NCBI GenBank assembly: GCA_003255065.1
Contig: QAOA01000512.1
Coordinates: 330,746 to 394,745 of the forward strand
Direction of reading: 5' to 3'
DNA from: Cercis canadensis
Lineage: Eukaryota; Streptophyta; Magnoliopsida; Fabales; Fabaceae
Length of the DNA: 64,000 nt
Shown: piece after piece, positions 62,080-64,000 of the stretch
Layout: each line of letters begins with the position of its first letter
Numbering within the stretch: the stretch's first letter is position 1
The notes under the pieces: generated by a model
What the model was told of the DNA's origin: nothing
The model's input: the letters and a program-made list of their open reading frames with translations, nothing else
The model's database searches: none
Made by a program: the position numbers and the translations under genes

Positions 62080-64000
62080 CTGCAACTCATTCCGTCATAT
62101 CAAAATTATGTCAAACACTTGATTGAAAAAATACTAGTAGTTTCATTTGAATTGGAAAAAAAAAAAAGTTTAAGCTCCTCAACTGAACTCAAACGAAGAT
62201 AGGGATAGCAATTTTATCCGAATCTGATTGGGCCCCATAATTTTTATCCATGATGGGATAGGTATAGGGCAAATTAAATGGAGATAGAGGCAGGTATGGA
62301 AATTTTAACAGGGATTTTAAAATGGCCATGGTTGGGGACGAGAATGCAGTACAAACAGCTAAATAAACCCTAATTAACTAACTCCCTCAAATTATCTTTC
62401 CTTTTTCTGCGTTTTCAACCTAGATAGAATAAGAGTATGGATTTGTAAGGGTAGTGAACCTTTTTATCTATTGACATGATCAAAGATGAAAAAGCAAAGC
62501 CTAAAAGTTAAATAAAAAAAAAATTGAATGGCAAAATATACCTTTAATCTTGCAATTTGTTTATGCTATCTCCTACAAAGAAATTTGTGTATGGTATCCT
62601 ATATATATGAGTGTCCTTTATTTGAATTTGAATTTGATTCCTTGTCCTTTATTTATATTTGTATTTGAATTCAGTTTTTTCTCTTAATTATTTTGTCAAG
62701 TTATTTCTTAATTATTATTGAATTGATGTAATTGTATATAAATCTAATTCCTTCTCTTAATTATTTTATCTCAAATTATTTTTGAATTAATTTTTTTTAA
62801 TGGATCACATACTTCAACTTTGTACACAACATGGCCTACAAGATTTTTATGCAAATTTGGCAGGTTCCCACACAAGAGGGCCGGTACAATGGATAAGATC
62901 GTCAAAAATTTAGAATGATAAGCAATAACTTATACATGCCCTGTTGAAGATATCGAATATATTAAACTCGAAAAAAGATATCCTGTTTTAGTGCTTCTCT
63001 ATTGAAAAGCAAACCTTGACATATCCAAGTCTCTCTCTCTCTCTTATAGCATTGGCAAGGAGAAATTTCAATAACAACCACGCAGTGCCCGGTGTCTATT
63101 GCATGGACTCGGTTCCAAGGCCATAACCAACTTCTAATGTGTTGCTATATTCCCATTAGAGATCATCCTGTCATCAGCCTATGCTGAAATAGCAAAGGGA
63201 AAACGATAAATACACCACCACACATTCAATGTATACAACTCACCACAGAGCAACAGCAGCAATCAGAATATAAACTGGTAATATTAAGTAGCCACCACTA
63301 CATTTTAAGTCAAGGAATCCCAAGAATCAATCCTACAAGATTTTTATGCAAATTTTGTAGGTTCCCGCACAAGAGGGCCGGTACAATGGATAAGATCGTC
63401 AAAAATTTAGAATTATAAGCGATAACTTACATGCCCTGTTGAAGATATCCAATATATTAAACTTGAAAATAGATATCCTGTTTTAGTGCTTCTCTATTGA
63501 AATGCAAACCTTGACAATACCGTCAAATGCATCAATAACCAGACCTTGCAATCTCCCAACCAAAACGTGCGAGATAAACAATTTAATCAGATACACAAAC
63601 ACACACAATAACACAACAAATCCTAAAACTCATGCACATGGTGGTTCACTGGGCAAAAATCAAAGTCCAGAGATGCTTGCTGCAAATTAAAGAGGACCTA
63701 GATGAAAAAGTGCTGCAGGATGGTCGCCACCTCTTTGTGTTACACAATCAGAGGAGGAGGAATAGCAGAAAAAACAGCAGAAAAACAAAGTAACAGAAGT
63801 CTTTTTTTATGGCTAAAAGGTTCTAAAACGAGATTCAATCGTTTGCTGCTATATATACAAAATACCAACAGTTGGTTTAAGCTACAGTAAGAGCAGGTTT
63901 TGATCTATATCAAATCTGACACATTTTTTTCCACAAACAAAAATTACCATTCATCTACAACTAACAAGATAGCATAGCAAATTTTATGCATAAACAAAAC
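62080..64000. other. Right-edge non-coding sequence
   Basis: AT-rich sequence with a long direct repeat (62835 and 63332) and a short (CT)n run near 63031. A minus-strand TATATATAG at about 63850 could be a promoter element but no gene follows that can be supported. It may be intron or flank of a gene outside the window. Confidence 0.35.
62835..63516. repeat. Direct repeat pair, ~187 bp, ~310 bp apart
   Basis: 62835-63021 and 63332-63516 are same-orientation copies beginning CCTACAAGATTTTTATGCAA and containing AAGAGGGCCGGTACAATGGA and CCTGTTTTAGTGCTTCTCTA. They differ by scattered substitutions and small indels. The family is not recognised; no terminal inverted repeats are seen. Confidence 0.8.

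Noticed and set aside
18111..64000. LTR retrotransposons, CRISPR arrays or viral insertions
   Set aside because: No gag-pol, reverse transcriptase, integrase, movement or coat protein motif was seen in any frame, and no regularly spaced repeat-spacer pattern is present.

Overview
The window is nuclear DNA from a flowering plant, most likely a woody dicot. Genes are split by many AT-rich GT-AG introns, intergenic DNA is AT-rich, and short inverted-repeat transposons are common. No bacterial, viral or organellar segment was seen. The species cannot be named from the sequence alone. Isolated N characters, several with identical sequence on both sides, mark draft-assembly joins.

Left part (1-18.1 kb): an E-class PPR RNA-editing factor resembling MEF9 runs off the left edge on the minus strand. 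Next are an AK6-type adenylate kinase (+), a small GPI-anchored early-nodulin-like phytocyanin that has lost its copper ligands (+), and a complete 22-coding-exon ARGONAUTE of the AGO4 clade (-) with a 2.2 kb intron in its 5' UTR.

Middle (18.1-48 kb): mostly transposon-derived spacer. It holds a complete gene for a secreted SERK-like LRR protein (LRR1 type, +) and a tRNA-Leu(CAA). The spacer contains Mutator-like, hAT-like and Tourist-like inverted-repeat elements, several with target-site duplications that can be read directly. Two stand out. One is a 598 bp Mutator-like element carrying a broken piece of an allene oxide cyclase gene, inserted inside another MITE. The other is a ~1.96 kb near-perfect palindrome with an 8/9-matching 9 bp target duplication, whose arms carry telomere-like repeats and mirror-image ORFs.

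Right part (48-64 kb): a complete L-ascorbate oxidase gene (+), further MITEs, a small type-C (ARR22/24-like) response regulator (+), and at the edge a possible orphan terminal exon (-) and a 187 bp dispersed direct repeat.

The genes do not form an operon-like unit. The combination of an AGO4-clade Argonaute, LRR1 and ascorbate oxidase matches a gene neighbourhood I recall from Arabidopsis chromosome 5 (AGO8, LRR1, ascorbate oxidase, AGO9), so part of the window is probably an old collinear block. AGO4 acts in small-RNA-directed silencing of elements like the fold-back transposons nearby, but a link between this gene and these copies is only inference.
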